NCBI GenBank assembly: GCA_965222005.1
Contig: OZ244935.1
Coordinates: 2,418,001-2,482,000 of the forward strand
Direction of reading: 5' to 3'
DNA: 64,000 nucleotides
Source: CBDCTM01 sp965222005
Lineage (GTDB): Bacteria > Bacteroidota > Bacteroidia > Chitinophagales > Saprospiraceae
Every line of letters starts with the position of its first letter. The first letter of the stretch is position 1. The position numbers and the translations under genes were made by a program. The notes under the pieces were generated by a model, which was not told where the DNA came from, did not search any database, and saw only the letters and a program-made list of their open reading frames with translations. Positions 54,041 through 64,000 of the stretch are shown one piece after another.

Positions 54041-56314
54041 TTCTGGGATGAAATTCGAGCTGGATGTGGAGGATGCTGTCGCAACCTACTTCATTGGATA
54101 CGTCGATGTATTCGGTACCGGTGGGGTTGGATAGGTTGTATTCGGTGTTGTTGATGGTGAGGGTTTCGCCGTCGCATAGTAGATGATATTGGTCGACTTC
54201 TTCCGGCTCGCAGGCGTGGATGATGGTAGCACGGGAGTATAGTGTTAAATCGGGGACGTTGGGGTTGTTGACCTGGACGTGGAAGGTGTCGGAAGCAATG
54301 GTGCTCGCGGCAGTGATAGTAAGTTGATTTTTATTTAAAACCGGAGGAAATGTATTTCCGTTTTTAAACCATTGGTATTCATTGTCAGTGATACTTTCGT
54401 CTATGCCGAGGTCGATGGTGTGGGCCTGGCTGATGGGAAGGTGGTGTTCGGTTTGGGTTAGGAAGGAGTCTTGGGGGGTGTAGAGCCAAGTGCCGTAGTC
54501 TCCGGCTACCATGTTGGGGAGGATATCGTCGAAGGATAAAACGTTGTTTGAGACTATAAAACCACAACTTGTTCCAGGGCAGTCAGAAGCTGAAAACCAA
54601 CTTGTAATATCTCCATGATCTGGAAGTTGAATAAAACTGTTATTATTTAATACTAAAGAAACCAAATTCGGTAATGTTGAGAAGTCTGGGACTTTACCCT
54701 CAAGGTTATTATTAGAGACATCAAGCCAAACTAGACCGGTTTTTGTGGAAAGTATATTTGGAAGAGTATCTGATAAGTCGTTTGACTCAACTGAAAAAAT
54801 GAATAATTCCTGGCTATATGGAGGGATACTTCCATCTAGGTCATTGTTAGAAAGTTGTATTACTTGTAAGTTAGGACAGTTAGAAAATGGCGGCAAATTC
54901 CCAGTTAAAGAATTGTTATAGCCGCTTAGTTCAACTAAGGAAGGTAGATTTGTGAAGTTTGGAATTTGAGTAAATCCGCAATATGAGAAATCAAAAGTAA
55001 TTAAACTTGGCATCGATAAGTTAGGTATTGGTCCGGTTAAGTTCTCGTTTTGCCCAATATATAATTCCAATAAGGGTTCCATTCCATTAAAGTTGGGAAG
55101 TTCTCCTTCAAAGTTATTATCATTAAGGAATAGAGATTGTAAATTCGTTAACTCTGAAAATGGAGGAATGGCCCCACTCAAATTGTTGGAGCTAAGAAAT
55201 AGTGCTTCTAAGTAAGGCAAGTTTAAATTTGGCAACTCGCCAGTTAAATTATTTTCTATTAAAGCTAGAAAGGTTACGCAATTATTTGGAGGACCTGAAG
55301 TAATTACACCGTGCCAATTGGAAATTGGCTCCGTACTTAACCAATTGGTGTCAACAATCCAAGAAGTGGGTCCTCCGGTGGATAAGTAAAGATCAACTAA
55401 TGCAATTGAATCTGATTCGTAACATGGTATATTCAGTGCAATTTGAATAGTATGAGAAATAAGGGTCAGTTCTGGAGCATTAGTATTCGTAATTTCACAG
55501 AAGTAATTTCCAATATCATCACTTTGAGTATCTATAATGGTATATTCATTATTGCCAAAGATTGTTTCTACTAGTTCTCCATCTTTATACCAATTATAAG
55601 TGTTGTCGCTTATACCTTGGTCAAATCCCAAGTTAATTGTGATATCTTGACCTAGTTGATTAATGTAAATGGCTGTATCTACATATACAAATTTTTGTGG
55701 AGTATATTCAAATAAAGGACCAAATGAACTATATGGTATGATATCTTCAAATGTAAATTTATTGTTTTTTATGTTTATAGAAGTCCAGTTTGATATGTTG
55801 TTTAAGTTAAATGTTTCTGAAAAAAAATTGCTTTGAAGGTTTAATTCAATTAAGTTTGAATTTGAAAGATCGGGTAGGTCACCGGTTAATATATTAAATG
55901 ATAAATCAAGATATTCTAAAGACACTAGGTTTTCAAACGCTTGAGGAACTTCACCATTTAAATTGTTTAATGAAGCGGAAAATGATTTTAAGTTTTGTAA
56001 TCCCTCTAATGAGCCCGGGATGCTATCTTCTAGACTGTTAAAGTCAATCAATAAATACTCTAACTGAGATAGGTTGCCTAAGCTTTCAGGAATTTTTCCA
56101 CTTAAATTGTTCTCCCTCAAAGTTAAAAGCTTTAATTGTGTTAACATTCCCATACTATTTGGAATTCCACCGTCAAAATCATTTTGAATAAACTCTATAG
56201 TTTCAAGATTGGGAAGAAGGTTGAAACTATCTGGTATATGTCCTGATAAATTCCCAAATGCTAGCCAATATAAATCTGATAGGGCAAAAATTTCTATTGG
56301 AAACGTATCTTGTA

Positions 56315-57641
56315 CAATGGTTCATTAACTTTTTCAAGCAAATTTTGGAAAATAAAAAAGGAAGTACGAATTTGGTTGAATGCGACTTCATACCAATCAT
56401 ACTTCCAGCGAGAGTAAAACTCTCACCGAAAAAATAGTAAATAAATTGCAAGGCATTCCAAAGCCGAGTAAGAAATTTTTCATTTCAACGATTATTTTGT
56501 TTTTATCGCTACGAGGACGATATAATTTCAAAGGGATGAGCAGGTATAGTTCAAAGTGTGAAATGACGTTTCATAACCAATTTGAGAAGGAGTTTGATTT
56601 TCTGTCTTTCAATATTGAATTATGCAATAGTCAATTTAAAGGCCGTACGATATTAGCTTTTGATCCATCGTATATCCCTAAAAGTGGGAAGCACACGCCC
56701 AATGTGGATTATTATTACAGTGGTTGTCTAGGCAGACCAGCTAAAGGACTTGAAATAGGTGGATTAGCCGCAGTTAGTATAGATGATAATACTGCTTTGC
56801 ATTTACAAGCTGTTCAAACAATCAGTAGAGAAAAACTCAATGAAAAAGAGATGACGCTGGTAGATTTTTATGCGCAAACCATAATTGATCTGGCTCCCCG
56901 GATAAGTCATATCTCCACTCATTTAGCTGTAGATGGTTACTTTGCTAAGCTTGGCTTTATAAACCCAATCAAAGCACAAACTGAATTAGACATCATTTGC
57001 AAATTGAGAAAAGACGCTAATCTGAAATATTTGTACAAGGGGCCAAAAAGAAAAGGACCGGGCAGACCAAAAAAGTATGATGGCAAAATCAACGTCCAAA
57101 AAATTGACAAACGTCGATTTAATTTAGTCCATCAAGATGAGGATGTAAAAATATTTCAAATCCTATGCTGGTCAGTAAGATTAAAAAGAAAAATCAACCT
57201 GGCTTATGTGGAATTCCTAAAAGAAGGAAACCCTACAAATAGGTACGCTATGTACTTTTCAACTGACTTAGAGTTAGACGCCCTTTGTATCTATTGCTTT
57301 TACAAAGCTCGGTTTCAGATTGAGTTTTTGTTCAGAGATGCAAAACAAAATACCGGATTAACCAACTGTCAATCCAGAAATGAGAAAAAATTACACTACC
57401 ATTTTAATATGGCTCTTAGCAGTGTAAGTGTGGCTAAGGCAGCCCATTACTTGTCTGTCAAAAAGGAAGATAGAACCAGCTTTTCTCTTGCTGATGTCAA
57501 AACCTGCTATTTCAATGAACTTATGCTCAATTTCTTTTTATCAAACTTAGATATTCAACCTGAATTGATAAAAAATAAACCCGCTTTTAAAAAGCTATTA
57601 GATTTCGGCAAAATTGCCGCTTAATTCTTTATGAACCATTG
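56315..57641 (+). mobile_element. IS4-family insertion sequence with 5-bp target duplication
   Basis: The element is 1327 bp with inverted ends CAATGGTTCATTAA (left) and CAATGGTTCATAAA (right, read inward). It is flanked by direct repeats TTGTA at 56310-56314 and 57642-57646. One intact transposase gene fills it. It is inserted in the LRR gene, and the host reading frame is restored if the element and one TTGTA are removed. Confidence 0.88.
56380..57624 (+). CDS. IS4-family transposase
   Basis: The product has 414 residues. Catalytic positions are visible: ILAFDPSYIPKSGKHTP (first Asp), ISTHLAVDGYFAKLGF (second Asp), and YKARFQIEFLFRDAKQNTGLTN, the Y-x-R-x-x-I-E signature with the Glu. A Lys/Arg-rich insertion (KGPKRKGPGRPKKYDGK) lies between the second Asp and the Glu. 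The frame is intact, so the copy may be functional. Confidence 0.9.
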   Translation: MRLHTNHTSSESKTLTEKIVNKLQGIPKPSKKFFISTIILFLSLRGRYNFKGMSRYSSKCEMTFHNQFEKEFDFLSFNIELCNSQFKGRTILAFDPSYIPKSGKHTPNVDYYYSGCLGRPAKGLEIGGLAAVSIDDNTALHLQAVQTISREKLNEKEMTLVDFYAQTIIDLAPRISHISTHLAVDGYFAKLGFINPIKAQTELDIICKLRKDANLKYLYKGPKRKGPGRPKKYDGKINVQKIDKRRFNLVHQDEDVKIFQILCWSVRLKRKINLAYVEFLKEGNPTNRYAMYFSTDLELDALCIYCFYKARFQIEFLFRDAKQNTGLTNCQSRNEKKLHYHFNMALSSVSVAKAAHYLSVKKEDRTSFSLADVKTCYFNELMLNFFLSNLDIQPELIKNKPAFKKLLDFGKIAA

Positions 57642-58144
57642 TTGTAAAAAAGAACTTTTTATAGCTAATAACCCAAGCTGCTCCAAATCCCCAATACTAG
57701 GAGGAATATCACCAGATATGCTTGAATTCCATAAGTTCAATAATTCTAAATTTCCAAGAGCTCCTATGTCATCTGGAATTTCTCCAATAATACCATTATT
57801 TTCCCATAAATTCAGGATTTTTAACCCTTCTAGACTTGTTAGATTTGGTATTAAAACACCACTTAATGAGTTATTCTCAAGCGTAATATTCTCCACACAC
57901 CCTTCTAAATTTACACTTATCCCATGCCACTCAGACATAGGAGCCGAAGTCAACCAATAATCGCTTGTATCCCAATTCCCCCCATCTGTAGCTTCATAAA
58001 ACTCCACCAACACCAAAGAATCCGACACTGGATCACAAGTACAAGTAACTTCAGTAGACTTTTCTTTAGAAATCACAGAAGAAGAAAAAGAGAATAATAA
58101 GCTACACCCCAATCCGATCATCATGAGAAAAATTAAATACTTCA

Positions 58145-61100
58145 TTACTGCTGATTTTTGCTGATGTAAATAAAAGGTAAGTCTAGCTTGGCCTGTTTCT
58201 GTGGCATGTATGGTTTTTGTGTACAAGGAACGTCATAAGGCAAATTGGGTTTGTTAGGGCAAATGACTTTTTCTATCAAATATGGAACCCGTTGCGACAG
58301 ATAGGCGTGCATTTCTTTAATGGTAATCGATGCGTTGTCGCCATCGGTATTCGCTCTGATTTTGGAGGTGCCTACCTCCTGTTCGGTATTTTCAAACACC
58401 TCCAACAGTGTTTTTGTAAATGCGCCATTTTGCCAGGTGGAATCTTCCCATGATAATTCATTAGGACCGCAAGACATAATGCTGTACAAATCCGGTTGTG
58501 CTTTAATCAAGTCAGATAACGTTTGGCTGATTCGAAAATCAATAGTCGATTTGTCACCATCCACATTGGAGCCACTATGACAAGCATCCACAAAAGTAAA
58601 CCGCTGGCAGTCGATCTGCGCCAATGGCTCCAGCACATCCACTTCAAAATCTATGGGATCGTAAAAAGATACACCCTCTGATTGTTGCGTTTCAATTTTA
58701 AAAGCATACTCCCGGGTGGAATGTTCCTGTCGAAAACCGTGGGAAGAAATAAACACCATGATCACGTCGAAGGGACGTAGCAAATTGGTGGTTTGCAAAT
58801 CGACGAGGTCTTTGACCGCTTTATTGATGTGTGGGGTAGTGGTATTATCTGGCCGGTTCAACAATTGGATATGCACGCTGTCGTACAAAAACCCTTCCTG
58901 TCTGGCAATGGCTTCCGCAAAATCGGCTGCGTCGTGGGTGGTGTATTTCAGATCGTTGTGAGGCACCCCAATCGAGAGTAAATACAAATTGGGTTTGGGT
59001 TGTTGGTAATACACACTGAATTCTTCTCGCAACTGGGGCAAGCCTTTTCGGTTTACCACCATCGACAAGGTATTCTGATGGGGATGTATTGTTAGGTCGG
59101 CATGCAAAAAATGGAGATAAAGGCCATTTCTCTCCACACTATATACGCGGTGTGTACCAGATCGTCGCCGTATCTTGCTGCCTTCCATTCCGGGTTGGTG
59201 AACAGTCAGATTAATTTCGCGATTGCGCAAGGGGCGGGGAGAGATGAAAACGACTTTTGCCGAAAGGTCGGCGGTGAAAACCGTGTCGTATCGCTGGATA
59301 ATGGCCGAGGGTAGGGGCTTGGGGTTGAGCCAGACAAACCGCTCTTCACTGGAACTATTATTTGCTTGCAGGGAACTACTTCCTCCAATGAGCGTATGGT
59401 AGGTAAAAGTAGTGTCGAGCTGTTGTTCTGTATTTTTATAAACGATTCGACATTGAATTTGCTCGGCTGCTTCGCTGACGTCAGCTCGGTACTCCAAAAA
59501 GACCATCTCTGATGATTGCGGATCAATCCGGGGAATGTTTATCCGGTTGTCGCTCAGAGCCGTCGATCCGGGCGGTAATGTAAACGCAATATCCACCTCT
59601 TTTGCCGAAAGGCTGCCCGTATTTTTGAGGTTCAGAAAGAAAAAATGGCCGGCATTCGGCTGACTGGTTTTTACAAAAGCATGTCCGCCAAATTCCAAGT
59701 CGGGGCTGACCTCTTTTTGGGTACGCACCGGTACCTGAATAACTGCTGCCTCCAATTCGTTTTCTGCCGAAAAAGCAATGTTGAGGAATTGTTTTCCATT
59801 GGCAATTTCGGGGGTACCTTCCAGTGGTATGATTACTTTTTTTTCCTTGCCGGCTTCGAGGAAGTCAAGGGGCACTTGTGGAGGATATCCAATGCCCACA
59901 ACATTTCCGGAAAGATGCGCTTTCAGCCGGATGATGTCTTCTGAGCTGGTGTTGCGAACGGTAAATGTCAACCGGGTATGTTCACCACGGTCAAGCGAGC
60001 CGTTGTCGTTTTCATCCAGTAGGCGGGGCGCGGTAGTGGAGATGGTGGCCGCCCGGGGAGTCAGTTTTTCAAACAATGGGATTTTCTTTATCCAGGCATC
60101 TTTTTTGTCGGCCTTGCCAGAGGCGGAGTACCCCGCTACGATCAGACTGCCATCGTGAGTGGGCAGTAAGTCCAGTCCGGCATCGTCCTGGTTTCCACCG
60201 AAGAAGCAGGTGTCCCGGTCGTCGCGTATGAAAGAGAGATCATCTGTGATACTTTGTAGCCACATTTTGCTTCGGCGGGAATGGCCGGCAGGCAAGGACT
60301 GCGTAAGACCGGTGATGTGGTATTCATTTTTGAACCCGGGAGAAATGGCATGGATTTCATCGTTGCCGATGTCCCCTGTTGTAGTTTGTCCGAGCAAAAT
60401 GCCGGTGCTGTCCGTAAGGGCGATCCAGTTATTATTCATCCCTTTGGGGTGAGACCGGGCCGTCCCGACGAGTAGTAGGTTTCCGCCGGTCGCAACAACC
60501 ATGTCGTTTACGGAAGTGATAGACAATTGGCCTTCCAATGAGGAAGCATGGATGGGCTTGCCATTCCAATCCGTGGTCAGGAGGGACACCTGCCGTTTGC
60601 TTTTGGACATGGTTGTATTGGCAGCGATCAATAGCTGGCCCTGGGGCAGTTGTTGAATAGACCTACCAGTTTGCCGATAGTTGTTCTGATAAGTTTCTTG
60701 CCACAACAATAATCCCGCATCATTGAAATGAGCCAGCAAAAGTTTTTCATTGGATTCGCCTGTCAGCCAAAACCGGGTATAATCTTTTGTTGCTAAATCG
60801 AAAATGGCGGAAGGGGGATCGAAAAAATAAGTGTTGACAATTTCGCCAACTGCTGAGAGTTTTGTTACAAAGGCTCGGCGCCCTTTTGAGCTCGTGCTGT
60901 GGCCCGCAATGAGATAGCCATTGTCGCGGGTTTGCGCCAGGCAGGTAGCTACCTCATCACCCCCCAGATCGAAGTTGCGTTCCATGATGATTTTTCCCTG
61001 AAGGTCTATGATGGCGAAAAACAAATTTTTTGATCCATCTTCGTTGACACCGGCGAGTGCGAGGTCGCCATTGAAATTTCGTATCACGGCATGAAAAGCA

Positions 61101-61225
61101 TCGTTTCCTTTTCCCCCCATTCGTTTTTCCCAGCGGGGAATGTTGCTCCCTTCCAAAAATTGTCCGGGAAGCATCATTGGAATAAGGAAAAGGCAAAGTA
61201 GAAAAAGGAGTCGGATCGGCTTCAT
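58145..61225 (-). CDS. Large secreted caspase-domain (C14) protein
   Basis: The product has 1026 residues with a signal peptide (MKPIRLLFLLCLFLIPMMLPGQ). Residues 30-380 are propeller-like repeats (GNDAFHAVIRNFNGDLALAGVNEDG, RDNGYLIAGHSTSSKGR, HDGSLIVAGYSASGKADKKDAWI). Residues 385-620 look like immunoglobulin/CARDB-type beta domains. Residues about 743-985 form a caspase domain with IMVFISSHGF (His829) and RFTFVDACHSGSN (Cys882), both catalytic residues in place. No recognisable T9SS tail is seen; the end is polar. It is preceded by the papain-like gene (13-base gap) and its stop overlaps the LRR gene start (TAATG), so the three form an operon. Confidence 0.9.
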   Translation of the reverse strand: MKPIRLLFLLCLFLIPMMLPGQFLEGSNIPRWEKRMGGKGNDAFHAVIRNFNGDLALAGVNEDGSKNLFFAIIDLQGKIIMERNFDLGGDEVATCLAQTRDNGYLIAGHSTSSKGRRAFVTKLSAVGEIVNTYFFDPPSAIFDLATKDYTRFWLTGESNEKLLLAHFNDAGLLLWQETYQNNYRQTGRSIQQLPQGQLLIAANTTMSKSKRQVSLLTTDWNGKPIHASSLEGQLSITSVNDMVVATGGNLLLVGTARSHPKGMNNNWIALTDSTGILLGQTTTGDIGNDEIHAISPGFKNEYHITGLTQSLPAGHSRRSKMWLQSITDDLSFIRDDRDTCFFGGNQDDAGLDLLPTHDGSLIVAGYSASGKADKKDAWIKKIPLFEKLTPRAATISTTAPRLLDENDNGSLDRGEHTRLTFTVRNTSSEDIIRLKAHLSGNVVGIGYPPQVPLDFLEAGKEKKVIIPLEGTPEIANGKQFLNIAFSAENELEAAVIQVPVRTQKEVSPDLEFGGHAFVKTSQPNAGHFFFLNLKNTGSLSAKEVDIAFTLPPGSTALSDNRINIPRIDPQSSEMVFLEYRADVSEAAEQIQCRIVYKNTEQQLDTTFTYHTLIGGSSSLQANNSSSEERFVWLNPKPLPSAIIQRYDTVFTADLSAKVVFISPRPLRNREINLTVHQPGMEGSKIRRRSGTHRVYSVERNGLYLHFLHADLTIHPHQNTLSMVVNRKGLPQLREEFSVYYQQPKPNLYLLSIGVPHNDLKYTTHDAADFAEAIARQEGFLYDSVHIQLLNRPDNTTTPHINKAVKDLVDLQTTNLLRPFDVIMVFISSHGFRQEHSTREYAFKIETQQSEGVSFYDPIDFEVDVLEPLAQIDCQRFTFVDACHSGSNVDGDKSTIDFRISQTLSDLIKAQPDLYSIMSCGPNELSWEDSTWQNGAFTKTLLEVFENTEQEVGTSKIRANTDGDNASITIKEMHAYLSQRVPYLIEKVICPNKPNLPYDVPCTQKPYMPQKQAKLDLPFIYISKNQQ

Positions 61226-61238
61226 TCTGTAAACGCTT

Positions 61239-62711
61239 TTATTCCCTCACCCGAATGGCGAGTATTAGGGGTACGATTTTGTTTTTCGTTGTCAATGGAA
61301 AGTTGGTCTTAAAAGCCATCTTATCCAGTTCGTAAATTACTTCTGACGGATCAGCTAACTGGTCTTTGAACACCGTTTTCAATCGCTCGGGAAGCGTCCC
61401 AGCCAATGGCGAAAGTTGCTGAATTTTTTGTTCTACCTTATCAATGGCACGCCAGCTAATCAGAACGCCCAGATAATCAGTCCCCGGCATTTCTAGTTCG
61501 AGCCAGTCATCGTCGGGTGGGTATTGGATATCCAGGCTATCGCCAGGAATAAAGTGAGCCAACGGCAAACCAGTGGTTCTGTCCTGGGGCAATGGGTAAA
61601 GATAAGCCACTTCTCCTTTTGGATTCAAGCTGAAAAGGTACAAATAAATTCCTTTTGTAATGTTATTTGCTGTCAACTTATAGCCATCAAAGACCCGTGG
61701 GTCGCTGGAGACGAGGTGGTAAAGCTGTTTTTCCGCATCAAAAATGACCTTTTCCCGAAAAGAATAGGAGGCAACCGTTTGATGGCTTTGCGAAGAGTCG
61801 GAGCATAAATAAAAAGTGCCCGACATGGAGTTTTGTTCCCGATGGGCAAAATTAGAGGACGATTGAGCAGGCCGGTTTCCAAAATCGGGAATCAATACAA
61901 AACCGTAAAGAGCCAGCCGCGAAAAATCCTCGAATGAAACCCAGATAAATCCCCGATCCCCCCAATTGGGGCCCCAACTGTTCATCAGTTCGAATTGTCG
62001 GGTGCGTTTATTAAAACCCGTCACCACCATTGCATGTGCCTCTGTGAGTGGTGCTTCATTTGGTTTGGGAGACCAAACGGTTTGCCCAAGTGCAATGTCG
62101 CGAAAACTCCGGGTAACCTGGGCGATCAGGATGACTGGGTTGTCGTTGAGGAGGGCTTGGACTGTTTTTTTGATTTTGGTATTGCCGAGGTCATCGGCAT
62201 AAAAAATTGCTGCGTAATCTTTGACTTTGGTTTGTGCAGCCTCTTCGAGCGCCACAGGAGTAGGCGGTTGGTCGCAATCCAGCGGATCGTCATTAAAAGT
62301 GGTGAACCGGCAGTCTCCTTTTTCTTTCAACAATTGGAATGCATCTGTAATCAGGGCTCCTTTGCAATCAGGGGTTTTGATTTGATTAAAAATAAAGGAA
62401 GCGGAAAAGGCATTTTTTGTGATGCTGTCCGCGTTGAAGTTTTTGGTGTGAATGGCATCGATAATAGAAAGAGCACCATATCCCGTTGCCCATCCTACAC
62501 AAGTATTCGACTGCCGTTGATTTTGGGGTATTGGGCAAAATTTCCGCAAGCTGTAGCGCGGGATAGAGCGCCGGGTTTTAGCACCCGTGTATTCTTTCAA
62601 GCGCTTTACTTTTTTGAAAAGCTGGTCGTCTATGAGGGCGCCTGTGCCGTTTTGGGCCGCCAGCGCAAAGCAGAAAAGAAAGCTTGTCAGAAATAATATG
62701 GGTACTTTCAT
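61239..62711 (-). CDS. Secreted papain-family (C1A) peptidase with DUF4384 domain
   Basis: The start chosen is the ATG at 62711 (MKVPILFLTSFLFCFALAAQ), which gives a signal peptide and 490 residues; an open frame extends upstream but without a sensible start. The catalytic residues are visible: Cys71 in QRQSNTCVGWATGYGALS, His226 in LTEAHAMVVTGFN and Asn244 in ELMNSWGPNWGDRGFIWVSF. Residues about 330-430 (YLYLFSLNPKGEVAYLYPLPQ) match DUF4384, a domain often attached to bacterial peptidases and kinases. It is the first gene of the minus-strand operon with the caspase-domain protein and the LRR adhesin. Confidence 0.9.
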   Translation of the reverse strand: MKVPILFLTSFLFCFALAAQNGTGALIDDQLFKKVKRLKEYTGAKTRRSIPRYSLRKFCPIPQNQRQSNTCVGWATGYGALSIIDAIHTKNFNADSITKNAFSASFIFNQIKTPDCKGALITDAFQLLKEKGDCRFTTFNDDPLDCDQPPTPVALEEAAQTKVKDYAAIFYADDLGNTKIKKTVQALLNDNPVILIAQVTRSFRDIALGQTVWSPKPNEAPLTEAHAMVVTGFNKRTRQFELMNSWGPNWGDRGFIWVSFEDFSRLALYGFVLIPDFGNRPAQSSSNFAHREQNSMSGTFYLCSDSSQSHQTVASYSFREKVIFDAEKQLYHLVSSDPRVFDGYKLTANNITKGIYLYLFSLNPKGEVAYLYPLPQDRTTGLPLAHFIPGDSLDIQYPPDDDWLELEMPGTDYLGVLISWRAIDKVEQKIQQLSPLAGTLPERLKTVFKDQLADPSEVIYELDKMAFKTNFPLTTKNKIVPLILAIRVRE

Positions 62712-62789
62712 TATTGAGCGGTACGATTCTTGAAAAGAGGTGCATTCCCCAAAAAGTGCTAATATAGAGTAAGGAAAAAAACACTCTAT

Positions 62790-64000
62790 TATGCACACAA
62801 CCTTTGAGGAATTACTTGCACCTCTGAAAAAATATCTTGAGGAGCAAGGTACACAAATTGACAAACAAACCGGTTCGAGAAAATTATTCTTTGCCGATTT
62901 CACACTCAAATTAATTTATGCTTTTGTGATGGGCATACCGACTTTACGACAACTCATCACCGATTTGCAAACAAGTCAGGTTAGTGAATCATTAGGATTA
63001 AAACACACGCCGTTTTCAACGATGAAAGACGGATTCACCCGATTTGACTCGGAGTTCTTTGAAAAATTGTATCAACATGTTTTGCGCAATTGCGACTGGC
63101 TACGGATAGAAGCATTTGACGAATTGGGCATCTTCCAACTGGTGGATGGCAGTATTTTTCCTACCCTCCGTTCAATGGATTGGGCTGCTTATCGAAAGAC
63201 GAAAAAAGCGATTCGCTTACATTTGTCATTTGAACTCAACCGGATGTTGCCTGTGGAGTTTATCGGTTTAAAAGCGAATTCTTCTGAAAGAAAATTCCTT
63301 TTAAGTATCCTTCAAACAGGGGTAACTTATATTGCGGACAGAGGATATTTCAGTTTTGCTGTAGCTGCAAAAATTGAAGCAGCCAAAGCCTTTTTTATCC
63401 TCCGTATCAAAAACAATATCAAAGTGGCTCAATACACCAAACTTCAATTAAGCTGTGCAACAGGACAAACTATTCCACGTTGCTTCAAAAAGCTTACGGA
63501 TCGTTTAGTCCGTTTTGAATCTGATGATTTGGAAAAAGTCTATCGGCTTATTCAATTTGAAGTGTTGCACTCTCAGTTTTCCATCTGCACCAACAGATTG
63601 GATTTAACCACTGTCCAGATCATTATCCTCTATGCTTTTCGATGGCAAATTGAACTGTTGTTCAAATTCATCAAACGCAGTTTAAAGGGCATTCATCTAT
63701 TCAATAATACTCCAAATGGAGTCAATATCCAGTTCTACATCCTGATGATTACAACCATTTTGCAAATGCGATTAAAGCAAGTTGCTACTATTATTTCAAC
63801 TCATAGTCAGGCGGCAAAAACTCATTTGGCTATCCAAAATGTTAACGATATTGAACAAATACCTACACATTTTGGACATTCTCCTGACTTATGGATCGAA
63901 GCCTTAACATCTTCTCTCCAATCTTTTTGGAAAATTGGATGTCATTGGATTCGACGTTTACAGAACTTTATCTGTAAACCTTTTGATTCTAACGTAATTT
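62790..64000 (+). CDS. IS4-family transposase, cut by window edge
   Basis: From ATG 62790 (MHTTFEELLAPLKKYL) an open frame runs 403 codons to the right edge with no stop. It contains FQLVDGSIFPTLRSM (first Asp), YIADRGYFSFAVAAKIE (second Asp) and LYAFRWQIELLFKFIKRSLKG (Y..R..IE signature with the Glu). It differs in sequence from the IS4-type transposase at 56380-57624, so it belongs to another element. The left end of the element probably lies among GCATTCCCCAAAAAGTGC at about 62742-62759, but no partner end is in the window. It lies 78 bases from the papain-like gene start and may displace or supply its promoter. Confidence 0.85.

Larger units (their letters stand above)
50859..58145 (-). 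pseudogene. LRR surface protein with CHU_C domain, split by two insertion sequences
   Basis: The gene lies in three pieces: 58145-57642 (signal peptide MKYLIFLMMIGLGC and first leucine-rich repeats), 56309-54041 (LRRs, two Ig-like modules) and 51313-50859 (gliding-motility C-terminal domain with FPNTFTPDGDGLNDFF ... EVVKRGRVLLIR). Joining them after deleting both elements and one copy of each target duplication gives 3228 bases, or 1075 residues, with no stop. The junctions read LAIKSSFLQ-DTFPIEIF and ILHIQLEFHP-RSENVRND. LRR modules begin DSLVLVEFYEATDGGNWD and DSIALVDLYLSTGGPTSW, plant-type LRRs followed by Ig-like domains. The uninterrupted form would be a T9SS-exported adhesin. Its start overlaps the caspase gene stop (TAATG). 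Confidence 0.85.

Noticed and set aside
61995..62696. 233-codon plus-strand open frame
   Set aside because: It is antisense to the papain-like peptidase gene with all three catalytic motifs.
1..64000. CRISPR arrays, tRNA or rRNA genes, prophage
   Set aside because: No regularly spaced direct repeats with spacers, no tRNA or rRNA sequence and no phage structural genes were recognised.

Overview
The window looks like a chromosomal segment of a marine or sludge-type Bacteroidota, most like the Saprospiria (Lewinella/Haliscomenobacter/Phaeodactylibacter type). This is judged from gene content only: a SusC/SusD pair, type IX secretion (T9SS) cargo with both type A and CHU_C-type (type B) C-terminal domains, a PorP/SprF protein, PKD and Calx-beta lipoproteins, and AT-rich leaders without clear Shine-Dalgarno sequences. 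No rRNA, tRNA or CRISPR array was seen.

Layout. 1-4.6 kb (all minus): the 5' part of a lipoprotein gene, a membrane-anchored coiled-coil protein, a NupC-type nucleoside transporter and a T9SS type A cargo protein whose stop codon lies in the end of a 168-bp inverted-repeat element. 5.3-15.4 kb (minus): a beta-glucan (laminarin-like) utilisation locus transcribed as GH3, SusC, SusD, a tandem PKD surface lipoprotein, then GH16. A hairpin terminator lies before the GH16 gene. 15.6-18.4 kb: its likely regulator, a two-component-type propeller/Y_Y_Y/helix-turn-helix protein, now broken by two frame changes. 18.6-21.8 kb (plus): a VIT-vWA protein overlapping the gene of a membrane-anchored protein with a His-Gly/Cys pattern. 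21.9-24.5 kb (minus): a SWIM-SNF2 helicase.

24.7-49.2 kb (mostly plus): a large exopolysaccharide/capsule locus. It holds Wza-type export lipoprotein, Wzc-type co-polymerase/kinase, Wzy-like polymerase, Wzx flippase, a CDP-paratose-2-epimerase-like enzyme, two GT4 glycosyltransferases, an opposite-strand GINT1-like protein, a WcaJ-type initiating transferase, a polysaccharide-lyase-like protein and a CDP-sugar block. That block contains 3,5-epimerase, C-methyltransferase, glucose-1-phosphate cytidylyltransferase, PIG-L deacetylase, PLP aminotransferase, CDP-glucose 4,6-dehydratase and a DUF4910 protein, and suggests a branched and/or amino 6-deoxy sugar made from CDP-glucose. An IS5-type and an IS110-type element sit side by side within the locus (32.8-35.2 kb). 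Both transposase genes change frame by -1 at an adenine run.

49.3-64 kb: PorP/SprF, a DUF433/DUF5615 toxin-antitoxin pair, then a minus-strand operon of a secreted papain-like peptidase with DUF4384, a large caspase-domain protein and a leucine-rich-repeat T9SS adhesin. The adhesin gene is split by an IS4-type and an IS21-type element. Removing both elements and one copy of each target duplication restores one continuous reading frame of 1075 codons. Another IS4-type transposase runs off the right edge. The most unusual items are this doubly interrupted peptidase/LRR operon, the VIT-vWA plus His/Cys-pattern pair, and the two adjacent insertion sequences with poly-A frameshift sites.
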